NCBI GenBank assembly: GCA_965653225.1
Contig: CBFGZI010000076.1
Span: 1 to 18,757 of the forward strand
Direction: 5' to 3'
Length of the DNA: 18,757 nucleotides
Source of the DNA: JALZDI01 sp965653225
GTDB taxonomy: Bacteria; Actinomycetota; Actinomycetes; Propionibacteriales; Nocardioidaceae
Shown here: positions 1 to 6,357 of the stretch, one piece after another
Layout of the letters: each line of letters starts with the position of its first letter
How positions within the stretch are numbered: position 1 is the first letter of the stretch
The notes under the pieces: generated by a model
Told to the model about the DNA's origin: nothing
What the model saw: the letters and a program-made list of their open reading frames with translations, nothing else
Database searches by the model: none
Position numbers and translations under genes: made by a program

Positions 1-6
1 GTGTTA

Positions 7-54
7 CGGGCGCCGGGTCGGGCGCCGGGTCGGGCGCCGGGTCGGGCGCCGGGT
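7..54. repeat. 12-bp tandem repeat, four perfect copies
   Basis: Four back-to-back identical copies of CGGGCGCCGGGT. The unit length is a multiple of three, so it would keep frame in a coding region: APGR in one plus-strand frame, GAGS in another, DPAP on the minus strand. Each of these frames either meets a stop soon after the array or lacks a visible start, so this could be the low-complexity end of a gene lying to the left or simply intergenic. The rest of the first 226 bases holds no gene I can support. Confidence 0.85.
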
Positions 55-226
55 CAGGGTGTCAGCGACGCGCGGCGTTTGCACAGTTGCACCGAAGAGT
101 GAGTCGCGGTCGGGTCCATCGCACCCTTGAACCAAAACTTGCCGATGGCGAGAACCCACCGACCGAAGTGACGATGTGACGATGTGGCTACGTCGGCCGT
201 CGTCGCCACGTGGCAGGGTTCGGGTC

Positions 227-676
227 ATGGCGGCATGGCAGGAGCTCTCCGAGCAGGCTCCGGACCTCGCGAGCGCGGTGCGGGACCGCTTCGCTGTACG
301 CAGGCACTGCACGATGGCCACGTTGCGCAAGGACGGCGCACCGCGGATCAGCGGTACCGAGGTCGAGTTCTCCGACGGTCAGCTGTGGATCGGCAGCATG
401 ACCGGAGCGCTGAAGGCCCTCGACCTGCGGCGTGACCCGCGGCTGGCACTGCACTCACCGACGGTCGACCCGCCGGAGGACAACCCCAGCGACTGGGCGG
501 GCGAGGCGAAGATCGCGGGACGGGCGGTCGAGGTCGACAACGACGATCCCGACGACCGCTCCCACCGTTTCCGCATCGAGATCGACGAGGCCGTGCTCAC
601 CCGCGTATCCGGCGACCGGCTGGTCATCGAGTCGTGGCACGACGGCCGCGGGGTGGAGCGCCGCACCCGTACCTAG
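227..676 (+). CDS. Pyridoxamine 5'-phosphate oxidase-like (FMN/F420-binding split-barrel) protein
   Basis: A 149-residue protein of the size and layout of single-domain split-barrel flavin or F420 oxidoreductases. The N-terminal part reads as the usual strand pair (around residues 25-45, CTMATLRKDGAPRISGTEV), followed by a short strand with W-I-G-S and an ALDLRRDPRLALHS segment, the family's typical 'K-x-x-D-L-x-x-D-P-R' stretch around residues 60-75. Members reduce small substrates or bind FMN, F420 or haem; the substrate cannot be told from sequence. I chose the ATG that begins MAAWQEL because it has an AGGG upstream and starts the conserved fold; an in-frame ATG 51 bases earlier would only add a basic low-complexity leader. 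It converges on the next gene with only 26 bp between stops. FMN versus F420 is undecided. Confidence 0.8.
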   Translation: MAAWQELSEQAPDLASAVRDRFAVRRHCTMATLRKDGAPRISGTEVEFSDGQLWIGSMTGALKALDLRRDPRLALHSPTVDPPEDNPSDWAGEAKIAGRAVEVDNDDPDDRSHRFRIEIDEAVLTRVSGDRLVIESWHDGRGVERRTRT

Positions 677-681
677 GTTCA

Positions 682-701
682 GACGGTCCGGCGGGTCCGT
701 C
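682..701. terminator. Candidate bidirectional terminator hairpin
   Basis: GACGGTCC, loop GGCG, GGTCCGTC: an 8-bp stem with a single T-T mismatch and a 4-nt loop, filling nearly all of the gap between two convergent stop codons. There is no T tract, which is common for actinobacterial terminators. Position and structure support termination in both directions; function is inferred. Confidence 0.45.
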
Positions 702-702
702 G

Positions 703-1092
703 CTAGGCGTGCGCCATCTCCTCCGCCGTGAGCGCACGCAGGATGCAGAACTCGTTGCCCTCCGGGTCGGCCAGTACCACCCAGGACACGTCGGCGCCCT
801 GACCCACTGACACCCGGCGGGCACCGAGCCCCTCGACGCGACGGACCTCGGCATCCTGGTCGTCGGGCCGCAGGTCGAGGTGCAGCCGGTTCTTCACCGA
901 CTTCTCCTCGGGCACGCGCAGGAACAGCAGGTCCGGTGCCACGCCGTCCTCCGGGCTGCCCTTCGGCGGCTCGAGCACCACCTCGTGGTCGCTGTCGTAG
1001 GTTCGCCGCCAGCCGAGCACGTCGGTCCAGAACGAGGCCAGGCTGCCGGGGTCGCGGGAGTCGATGCACAGGCACTGCACGCGGATCGTCAT
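703..1092 (-). CDS. VOC family protein (glyoxalase/bleomycin-resistance-like fold)
   Basis: A 129-residue protein with the two beta-alpha-beta-beta-beta halves of the vicinal oxygen chelate fold. The first half starts VQCLCIDSRDPGSLASFW and contains the family's typical FWxxVLGW segment around residues 21-28. The second half contains NRLHLDLRPDD and ends in the usual WVVLADPEGNEFCIL strand. It resembles the Glyoxalase_6-type subgroup, most of whose members have no known substrate. Full length for the family, with the ATG start in the expected place. It is a single gene whose upstream region carries three palindromic repeats (see 1143-1234), so its expression might be controlled from there. 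A true glyoxalase I is unlikely because the canonical set of metal ligands is not evident. Confidence 0.85.
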   Translation of the reverse strand: MTIRVQCLCIDSRDPGSLASFWTDVLGWRRTYDSDHEVVLEPPKGSPEDGVAPDLLFLRVPEEKSVKNRLHLDLRPDDQDAEVRRVEGLGARRVSVGQGADVSWVVLADPEGNEFCILRALTAEEMAHA

Positions 1093-1142
1093 GTGCTCAA
1101 CCTGCCGGTGCTGCGTGGACGCCGTCCACCGGTTTTGAGCCG

Positions 1143-1234
1143 GCGCAGATACTTTGACGCGTCACGCCCAGGTTGGTGCGCAGAAACTTGACGCGTCACG
1201 CCCAGGTTGGTGCGCAGAAACTTGACGCGTCACG
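1143..1234. repeat. 34-bp direct repeats, each containing the palindrome TGACGCGTCA (three palindrome copies)
   Basis: TGACGCGTCA, a perfect 10-bp palindrome, occurs at 1155-1164, 1189-1198 and 1223-1232, exactly 34 bp apart. The sequence between copies (CGCCCAGGTTGGTGCGCAGAAACT) is identical in the two complete spacings, and the leftmost partial copy differs by one substitution and one inserted T. A related palindrome, GACGCGCGTC at 1244-1253, overlaps the stop of the next minus-strand gene. The array lies 51-142 bp upstream of the VOC gene start and just past the end of the lipid operon. It could be a multi-site operator for the VOC gene, a dispersed intergenic repeat, or a nucleoid/replication-related site. 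The repeat is certain; the role is not known. Confidence 0.9.
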
Positions 1235-1251
1235 GGAATGACCGACGCGCG

Positions 1252-2238
1252 TCAGGCGCCGGAGAAGACGATCCGTCCCACGGTCTTACCGTCGGCCAGC
1301 CGCTGCACGCCGTCGGGCACGTCGTCGAGCGACAGCCGCTCGCTGACCAGTGGCTTGGCGACTCCCTGGTCGGCCAGCTTCGTGAGCTCCTCGTGGCAGG
1401 TGCGGATCGCGGCCGGGTCCTTCTCGTTGTACAGGCCCCAGTGCAGCCCGACGATCGAGTAGTTCTTGATCAGCGCGTGGTTGAGACGCGCGGTCGGCAC
1501 CTCGCCGCTCGCGAACCCGATCACCAGGATCCGGCCCTCGAACGCGATGCACTTGGTCGAGCGCGCGTAGGCGTCGCCGCCGACCGGGTCGTAGACCACG
1601 TCCGCGCCACGTCCGTCGGTGGCCTCCTTGACCGCGGCGACGAAGTCCTCCTCCTTGCGGTCGATCACCAGGTCGGCACCGAGACGACGGGCCGTCTCGG
1701 CCTTCTCCGGGCCGCCGACCACGCCGATCACGGTGGCGCCGGCGGCCTTGCCCAGCTGCACCGCGGCACTGCCGACGCCGCCGGCGGCCGCGTGCACCAG
1801 CAGCGTCTCCCCCGGCTGCAGGTGCGTACGGCGGTGCAGCGCGAACCACCCGGTCTGGTAGCCGATGTAGAACGCGGAGGCCTCGGCGTCGTCGAGCGCG
1901 GGTGGCGCGCTGAACGTGCGCGCCGCGGCCATCAGCGTCAGCTCGCCGAAAGCGCCGGTCGGCAGGTCGGGCGCGCCGATCACCCGGTCGCCGGCCGCGA
2001 ACCCGCTCACGTCGTCCCCGGCCTGCACGACCTCGCCGCACAGCTCGATACCCGGCGTGAACGGCAGCGGCGGCCGCACCTGGTACTCACCGCGGCACAG
2101 CAGCACGTCCGGGAAGTTGGCGGCCACGGCACGCACGCGTACCAGCAGCTGTCCCGGTCCCGGCTGCGGGTCGTCCACGTCGTCGTGGTGCAGGACCTTG
2201 CCCGGCTCGCCGAGCTCGTGCACCCGCCATGCCCTCAT
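1252..2238 (-). CDS. NADPH:quinone oxidoreductase-like zinc-independent MDR protein (FadB4-like)
   Basis: A 328-residue medium-chain dehydrogenase/reductase of the quinone oxidoreductase branch. The N-terminal GroES-like half (MRAWRVHELGEP, then NFPDVLLCRGEY and PFTPGIELCGEVVQAG) lacks the catalytic-zinc cysteine/histidine set of alcohol dehydrogenases. The Rossmann half carries HAAAGGVGSAAVQL at about residues 149-162, the NADPH-binding AxxGGVG motif. Length is typical. The ATG was chosen because GAGGAG lies 6 nt upstream and homologous proteins begin MRAxxxHELG. It is the last gene of the lipid operon, 28 bp after the SDR. Mycobacteria have similar proteins (FadB4) beside fadE genes, which fits an NADPH-dependent enoyl-thioester or quinone reduction here, but the substrate is inferred only. 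Confidence 0.9.
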   Translation of the reverse strand: MRAWRVHELGEPGKVLHHDDVDDPQPGPGQLLVRVRAVAANFPDVLLCRGEYQVRPPLPFTPGIELCGEVVQAGDDVSGFAAGDRVIGAPDLPTGAFGELTLMAAARTFSAPPALDDAEASAFYIGYQTGWFALHRRTHLQPGETLLVHAAAGGVGSAAVQLGKAAGATVIGVVGGPEKAETARRLGADLVIDRKEEDFVAAVKEATDGRGADVVYDPVGGDAYARSTKCIAFEGRILVIGFASGEVPTARLNHALIKNYSIVGLHWGLYNEKDPAAIRTCHEELTKLADQGVAKPLVSERLSLDDVPDGVQRLADGKTVGRIVFSGA

Positions 2239-2266
2239 ACTGTGCTCCTCGCGTGGTTCGGTCGCG

Positions 2267-3052
2267 TCAGGTCGCGTCGATGCGGTCCTGGAGGCGGCGC
2301 ATCCCGGCCAGCCAACGGTCGGTGTCGTCGGCGCGCGCGGTGTAGTAGTCGTGCACCTCCGGATGCGGCAGTACCAGGAACCGGTCGTCGTGCAGACCCT
2401 CCCACAGCGTCTCGGCCACCTGCTCGGGCTCCAGGGCGCCATCGCGCAGCAGCACGTCGGCGGCGGCACCGGTGGACTGCAGCATCTGCGTACGCACGCC
2501 CTGCGGGCACAGGCACTGCACGACGATGCCGCGTTGGCCGTACGTCGCCGACAGCCACTCGGCGTGGGCCAGCGCCGCATGCTTGGTCACGGAGTACGGC
2601 GCGGAGCCGAGCATGGTGAGCAGGCCAGCTGCCGAGACCGTGGCCACGAACCGCCCGCTCCCCCGCTCCAGCCAGCGCGGCACCAGCAGCCGCGCCGCGC
2701 GCACGTGCGCCATCACGTTGACGTCCCAGGCGTGCGCCCAGACGTCCTCGGGAGCCTCCGGCCCGCCTTCCGGCGCCACGCCGGCGTTGGCGAAGTAGAC
2801 GTCGATGTCGCCGAGGTGCCCGGTCGCGGCGTCGACCAGGTGCCGCACGCCGTCCTCCGCGGCGGCGTCACCGGGTACGGCCAGGCCCTGCACCTCCTCG
2901 GCGACCGCCTTCGCGGCGTCGGCGTCGAGGTCGTTGACGACGACCCGGGCACCGCCCTGGGCCAGCCGGCGCGCGATCGCGCGACCGATGCCCTGACCGG
3001 CTCCGGTCACCACGACACCGGCACCGTCGAAGGCACCGTCGAGCGCGGCCAT
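2267..3052 (-). CDS. Short-chain dehydrogenase/reductase (SDR), second of two in the operon
   Basis: A 261-residue classical SDR. Visible landmarks are the cofactor motif TGAGQGIG (residues 16-23), NAG (89-91), Asn112, and the catalytic set Ser140, Tyr153 and Lys157 (YSVTK). An acidic residue after beta-2 (NDLDAD, about 40-45) suggests a preference for NAD(H). The C-terminal portion PHPEVHDYYTARADDTD is an extension seen in many actinobacterial SDRs of acyl-CoA clusters. An in-frame GTG two codons upstream overlaps the previous stop as GTGA, so translation may start there by coupling (end 3058); ATG is given as the simpler choice. Its place after a thiolase and another SDR suggests oxidation of a hydroxy intermediate from acyl-CoA or alicyclic degradation, but no substrate residue identifies which. 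Confidence 0.9.
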   Translation of the reverse strand: MAALDGAFDGAGVVVTGAGQGIGRAIARRLAQGGARVVVNDLDADAAKAVAEEVQGLAVPGDAAAEDGVRHLVDAATGHLGDIDVYFANAGVAPEGGPEAPEDVWAHAWDVNVMAHVRAARLLVPRWLERGSGRFVATVSAAGLLTMLGSAPYSVTKHAALAHAEWLSATYGQRGIVVQCLCPQGVRTQMLQSTGAAADVLLRDGALEPEQVAETLWEGLHDDRFLVLPHPEVHDYYTARADDTDRWLAGMRRLQDRIDAT

Positions 3053-3054
3053 GC

Positions 3055-3822
3055 TCACACACCGCCCGTCAGCGTGATTCCCCCGTCGATGACCAGCGTC
3101 TGCCCGGTGACCCAGGCCGCGTCCGAGGACAGCAGGAACGCCACGGAGCCGGCCACGTCCTCGGGCACGCCGAGCCGCTTCATCGGGTACGCCGCCGAGA
3201 CCTCCTCCTCCTTGCCCTCGTACAGCGCGGTCGCGAACTTGGTCTTCACCACCGCGGGCGCCACGGCGTTGACCCGGATGTCGGGACCGAGCTCGACCGC
3301 GAGCTCCTCGGTCAGGTGGGACAGCATCGCCTTGGTCGCGCCGTAGAACGCGATGCCCGGCGCCGGCTTCAGCGCCGCCACCGACGACACGTTCACGATC
3401 GCGCCGCCGTTGTCGGACATCCACGCCTTGTACACCTGCTGCACCCACGACAGCGCGGCGAGCGCGTTGACCTCGAAGATCTTGCGCGCCGCGTCGAGGT
3501 CGAGGTCGACCAGCCGGCCGTACACCGGGTTTATGCCGGTGTTGTTGACCAGCAGGTCGACCCGGCCGAACGCGTCCATGGTCTTTGCCACCGCGTCGGC
3601 CTGGTGGTCCTCGTCGTGCGCCTTGCCCGCGACCGCGATCGCGTGCTCCGGGCCGCCGAGCAGCTTCACCGCCTCGTCGAGCGCCTCCTGCTTGCGCGCA
3701 GTGATGCACACCCGGGCGCCCTCGGCGACCAGCCGTTCGGCGACGCCGAGGCCGATGCCCCGGCTGGCGCCGGTGATGATCGCGACCTGGCCGTCCAGTC
3801 TCTTTCCGCCCGCGCCCGCCAT
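3055..3822 (-). CDS. FabG-like short-chain dehydrogenase/reductase (SDR), first of two in the operon
   Basis: A 255-residue classical SDR with TGASRGIG (residues 17-24), the variant NNTG (93-96) in place of NNAG, Asn119, Ser147, Tyr160 and Lys164, and the FabG-like C-terminal signature RLGVPEDVAGSVAFLLSSDAAWVTGQTLVIDGG. It therefore most resembles 3-oxoacyl-ACP/CoA reductase-type SDRs and is the likeliest 3-hydroxyacyl-CoA dehydrogenase of this pathway, since no FadB-type dehydrogenase is present. Its ATG overlaps the thiolase stop by one base (TGATG), a typical translational coupling arrangement. Arg42-Lys44 after beta-2 (TARKQ) suggest NADP(H). The functional direction is an inference from context. 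Confidence 0.92.
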   Translation of the reverse strand: MAGAGGKRLDGQVAIITGASRGIGLGVAERLVAEGARVCITARKQEALDEAVKLLGGPEHAIAVAGKAHDEDHQADAVAKTMDAFGRVDLLVNNTGINPVYGRLVDLDLDAARKIFEVNALAALSWVQQVYKAWMSDNGGAIVNVSSVAALKPAPGIAFYGATKAMLSHLTEELAVELGPDIRVNAVAPAVVKTKFATALYEGKEEEVSAAYPMKRLGVPEDVAGSVAFLLSSDAAWVTGQTLVIDGGITLTGGV

Positions 3823-5042
3823 CAGGACATCCGCTCCAGCACCATCGCCATGCCCTGGCCGCCGCCGACGCACATGGTCTCCAGACCGATCTGCTTGTCG
3901 TGGAAGCGCAGCGAGTTGAGCAGTGTGCTGGTGATGCGGGCGCCGGTCATGCCGAACGGGTGGCCGACCGCGATCGCGCCGCCGTTGACGTTGAGCTTGT
4001 CGATGTCGATGCCGAGGTCGCGGTACGAGGGGACCACCTGCGCGGCGAACGCCTCGTTGATCTCGACCAGGTCGATGTCGTCGATGGTCATCCCGGCCCG
4101 GCCCAGGGCCTGCTTGGACGCCTCCACCGGGCCCAGGCCCATGATCTCCGGCGACAGGGCGGTGACGCCGGTGGACACGATGCGCGCGAGCGGGGTGATG
4201 CCGAGCTCGCGTGCCTTGGTGTCGCTCATGACGATGACCGCGGCGGCGCCGTCGTTGAGCGGGCAGCAGTTGCCGGCGGTGACGGTGCCGTCGGGACGGA
4301 ACACCGGGTCGAGCTCGGATACCTTCTCCAGCGTGACGCCGGCCCGCGGCCCGTCGTCCTTGGCCAGGGTCGAGCCGTCGGGCAGCTGCACGGGCGTGAT
4401 GTCGCGCTCCCAGAACCCGTCGGCGATGGCCTTCTCGGCGAGGTTCTGGCTGCGCACGCCGAACTCGTCCTGGTCGGCGCGCGTCACGCCCTTGATCGAG
4501 GCGAGGTTCTCCGCGGTCTGGCCCATCGCGATGTAGACGTCGGGTACGTCGCCGTCCTCCCGCGGGTCGTGCCACGTCTCCGCGCCCGCCTGGGCGCGCT
4601 TCTCGGTGCGCGCGAGCGCCGACTCGAACACCGGGTTCTTGGTGTCGGGCAGGGTGTCGCTGTTGCCCTTGACGTAGCGGCTGACCATCTCGACACCGGC
4701 GGAGATGAAGGCGTCGCCCTCACCGGCGCGGATCGCGTGCATCGCCATCCGCGTGGTCTGCAGGCTCGACGAGCAGTAGCGGGTGATCGTGGTGCCCGGC
4801 AGGTGGTCCATGCCCATCAGGGTCGCGACGACCCGGCCCATGTTGTAGCCCTGCTCGCCGCCGGGCAGACCGCAGCCCAGCATCAGGTCGTCGATGTCCT
4901 TGGCGTCGAGCTGCGGGACCTTGTCGAGCGCGGCGCGGATCATCTGCACGGTGAGGTCGTCGGGACGCACCTCCTTCAGCGATCCCTTGAACGCTCGTCC
5001 GATCGGCGATCGGGCGGTGGCGACGATGACTGCTTCAGGCAT
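3822..5042 (-). CDS. Acetyl-CoA C-acyltransferase (thiolase, FadA-like)
   Basis: A 406-residue thiolase that cleaves 3-ketoacyl-CoA with CoA to give acetyl-CoA and a shortened acyl-CoA, or runs in reverse. All catalytic landmarks are present: nucleophile Cys90 in RYCSSSLQT, His361 in GHPFGMTGAR and the second acid/base Cys391 in CVGGGQG. NEAFAAQ is also present. Length fits the degradative family. The ATG lies 8 nt after AAAGGA. It is the second gene of the operon: 69 bp after the acyl-CoA dehydrogenase, overlapping the SDR by one base. Paralogue level (long-chain, branched-chain or sterol side-chain thiolase) cannot be decided, so no symbol is given. Confidence 0.95.
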   Translation of the reverse strand: MPEAVIVATARSPIGRAFKGSLKEVRPDDLTVQMIRAALDKVPQLDAKDIDDLMLGCGLPGGEQGYNMGRVVATLMGMDHLPGTTITRYCSSSLQTTRMAMHAIRAGEGDAFISAGVEMVSRYVKGNSDTLPDTKNPVFESALARTEKRAQAGAETWHDPREDGDVPDVYIAMGQTAENLASIKGVTRADQDEFGVRSQNLAEKAIADGFWERDITPVQLPDGSTLAKDDGPRAGVTLEKVSELDPVFRPDGTVTAGNCCPLNDGAAAVIVMSDTKARELGITPLARIVSTGVTALSPEIMGLGPVEASKQALGRAGMTIDDIDLVEINEAFAAQVVPSYRDLGIDIDKLNVNGGAIAVGHPFGMTGARITSTLLNSLRFHDKQIGLETMCVGGGQGMAMVLERMS

Positions 5043-5069
5043 GGCAGGGGTCCTTTCGCGTTGCCTCCG

Positions 5070-5085
5070 GCGGGGCGAGCCCCGC
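5070..5085 (-). other. Perfect intercistronic hairpin between dehydrogenase and thiolase genes
   Basis: On the minus strand the RNA would read GCGGGG-CUCG-CCCCGC, a fully paired GC stem with a tetraloop. It sits in the only sizeable gap inside the operon, after the acyl-CoA dehydrogenase stop and before the thiolase ribosome site. It could stabilise the upstream message, attenuate the downstream genes, or be incidental in GC-rich DNA. Confidence 0.5.
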
Positions 5086-5111
5086 ACCCAGGAAAGAGTC
5101 TTGCACCCGGG

Positions 5112-6257
5112 TCACAGGCCCAGGTCGCGGCCGATCAGCTCCTTCATGATCTCGTTGGAGCCGGCCCAGATCTTGGTGACCCGGGCGTCGCGCCACGCAC
5201 GCGCGACGCGGTACTCGTTCATGAAGCCGTAGCCGCCGTGCAGCTGCACGCAGGCGTCGAGCACGTCGTTCTGCACCTCCGCAGCCCACCACTTCGCCTT
5301 GGCCGCGTCCACCGGGCCGAGCTCACCGGCGTTGTGCGCGAGCACGCACTGGTCGACGTATGCCTGCGACACCTCGATGCGGGTGACCAGCTCGGCCAGC
5401 AGGAACTTGTTGTGCTGGAACGAGCCGACCGACTGGCCGAACGCCTTGCGCTCACCGACGTACTCGATGGTCTCCCGCAGGATCTGCGCGGCGTGCGCGA
5501 TGTTGTTGACGGCCGCGCCCAGGCGCTCCTGCGGCAGCCGCTCCATCATGTGGATGAAGCCGCGGTCCACCTCGCCGATCACGTTGGCGTCGGGGACCCG
5601 CACGTCGTCGAAGAACAGCTCGGCGGTGTCGGACTCCTCCTGGCCGACCTTGTCGAGCTTGTGGCCGCGGGTGAAGCCCTCCATGCCGGCCTCGACGCCG
5701 AACAGCGTGATGCCCTTGGCCTTCTTCTCCGGGCTGGTGCGCGCGGCGACCACGACCAGGTCGGCGGAGTAGCCGTTGGTGATGAACGTCTTGGAGCCGT
5801 TGAGCACCCACTCGTCGCCGTCGCGCACGGCGGTGGTGCGCAGGGCGGCGAGGTCGGAGCCGCCGGAAGGCTCGGTCATGCCGATCGCGGTGACGATCTC
5901 GCCGCTGCAGAAGCCCGGCAGCCAGCGCTGCTTCTGCTCCTGCGTGGTGAGGTCGACCAGGTACGGCGCCACGATGTCGAAGTGGATGCCGAAGCAGGAG
6001 GAGATGGCGGCGTTGACCTTGGCCAGCTCCTCGCCGAGCACGGCGTTGAAGCGGTAGTCGCCGGCGGCGGAGCCGCCGTACTCCTCGGGCACCTCCAGGC
6101 CCAGGAAGCCCTGCTTGCCGGCCTCGATCCACAGCCCGCGCGGCCAGCCCTTGTCGCGGATGAAGTCGTCGGTGTGTGGCCGCACCTGCCGGTCCAGGAA
6201 CTCGCGGACCGAGGCCCGGAAGTCCTCGTGGTCGGGCTCGAAGATGGTGCGTCTCAC
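5112..6257 (-). CDS. Acyl-CoA dehydrogenase, long-chain (LCAD/IVD)-type active site
   Basis: A 381-residue FAD-dependent dehydrogenase that introduces the alpha,beta double bond into acyl-CoA. The signature IGMTEPSGGSDLAAL is at about residues 125-139 and the C-terminal GGYGFMNEYRVAR segment is intact. The position that holds the catalytic Glu in medium-chain enzymes (YEGT) is WAGS here. Instead the segment ERLPQERL places Glu244 where human LCAD and isovaleryl-CoA dehydrogenase keep their base, and the ending GSNEIMKELIGRDL resembles LCAD. Long or branched substrates are therefore likelier than medium straight chains. GTG was chosen because GAGGGGG lies 6 nt upstream and because the fold begins shortly after. 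It is the first gene of the operon, divergent from the TetR gene. Confidence 0.94.
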   Translation of the reverse strand: MRRTIFEPDHEDFRASVREFLDRQVRPHTDDFIRDKGWPRGLWIEAGKQGFLGLEVPEEYGGSAAGDYRFNAVLGEELAKVNAAISSCFGIHFDIVAPYLVDLTTQEQKQRWLPGFCSGEIVTAIGMTEPSGGSDLAALRTTAVRDGDEWVLNGSKTFITNGYSADLVVVAARTSPEKKAKGITLFGVEAGMEGFTRGHKLDKVGQEESDTAELFFDDVRVPDANVIGEVDRGFIHMMERLPQERLGAAVNNIAHAAQILRETIEYVGERKAFGQSVGSFQHNKFLLAELVTRIEVSQAYVDQCVLAHNAGELGPVDAAKAKWWAAEVQNDVLDACVQLHGGYGFMNEYRVARAWRDARVTKIWAGSNEIMKELIGRDLGL

Positions 6258-6288
6258 GAACGGCCCCCTCTGGGTCGACAGCGGCGGA

Positions 6289-6304
6289 CTAAGCGCTTGC
6301 TTAG
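6289..6304. promoter_or_regulatory. Palindromic operator candidate (TetR-type) in the divergent region
   Basis: CTAAGC-GCTT-GCTTAG: 6-bp perfect inverted arms with a 4-bp centre, and an inner AAGCGCTT palindrome. It lies between the divergent dehydrogenase and TetR genes and overlaps the proposed minus-strand -10 by two bases. TetR-family lipid regulators commonly bind such sites of 14-18 bp in their own divergent intergenic region. Binding by the adjacent TetR is inferred. Confidence 0.65.
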
Positions 6305-6331
6305 AATGCCTGGCTGGGGGATCGTAGTCAA
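6303..6331 (-). promoter_or_regulatory. Candidate promoter of the lipid operon
   Basis: On the minus strand TTGACT (6331-6326) is followed after 17 bp by CATTCT (6308-6303). The -35 is strong and the -10 weak (3 of 6). The predicted transcription start falls inside the palindrome 6289-6304, so a bound repressor would block initiation. Confidence 0.42.
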
Positions 6332-6357
6332 TGTGTGGCCGACGTAAGGAGCAGCAC

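Noticed and set aside
4..330. Minus-strand 108-residue frame ending in TRRP repeats
   Set aside because: It overlaps the start of the split-barrel gene antisense, has random Arg/Ser composition and no visible ribosome site.
1143..1234. Possible CRISPR array
   Set aside because: Units are contiguous direct repeats with identical sequence between palindromes; there are no unique spacers and no cas genes.
2239..2580. Upstream extension of the quinone oxidoreductase frame
   Set aside because: It overlaps the coding region of the SDR in another frame and lies before a GAGGAG ribosome site and the conserved MRAW start.
3900..6347. Very long plus-strand frame of 815 codons
   Set aside because: It is antisense to the thiolase and acyl-CoA dehydrogenase, which have complete catalytic motifs; the translation is Leu/Val/Arg/Asp-rich without any fold, as usual opposite GC-rich genes.
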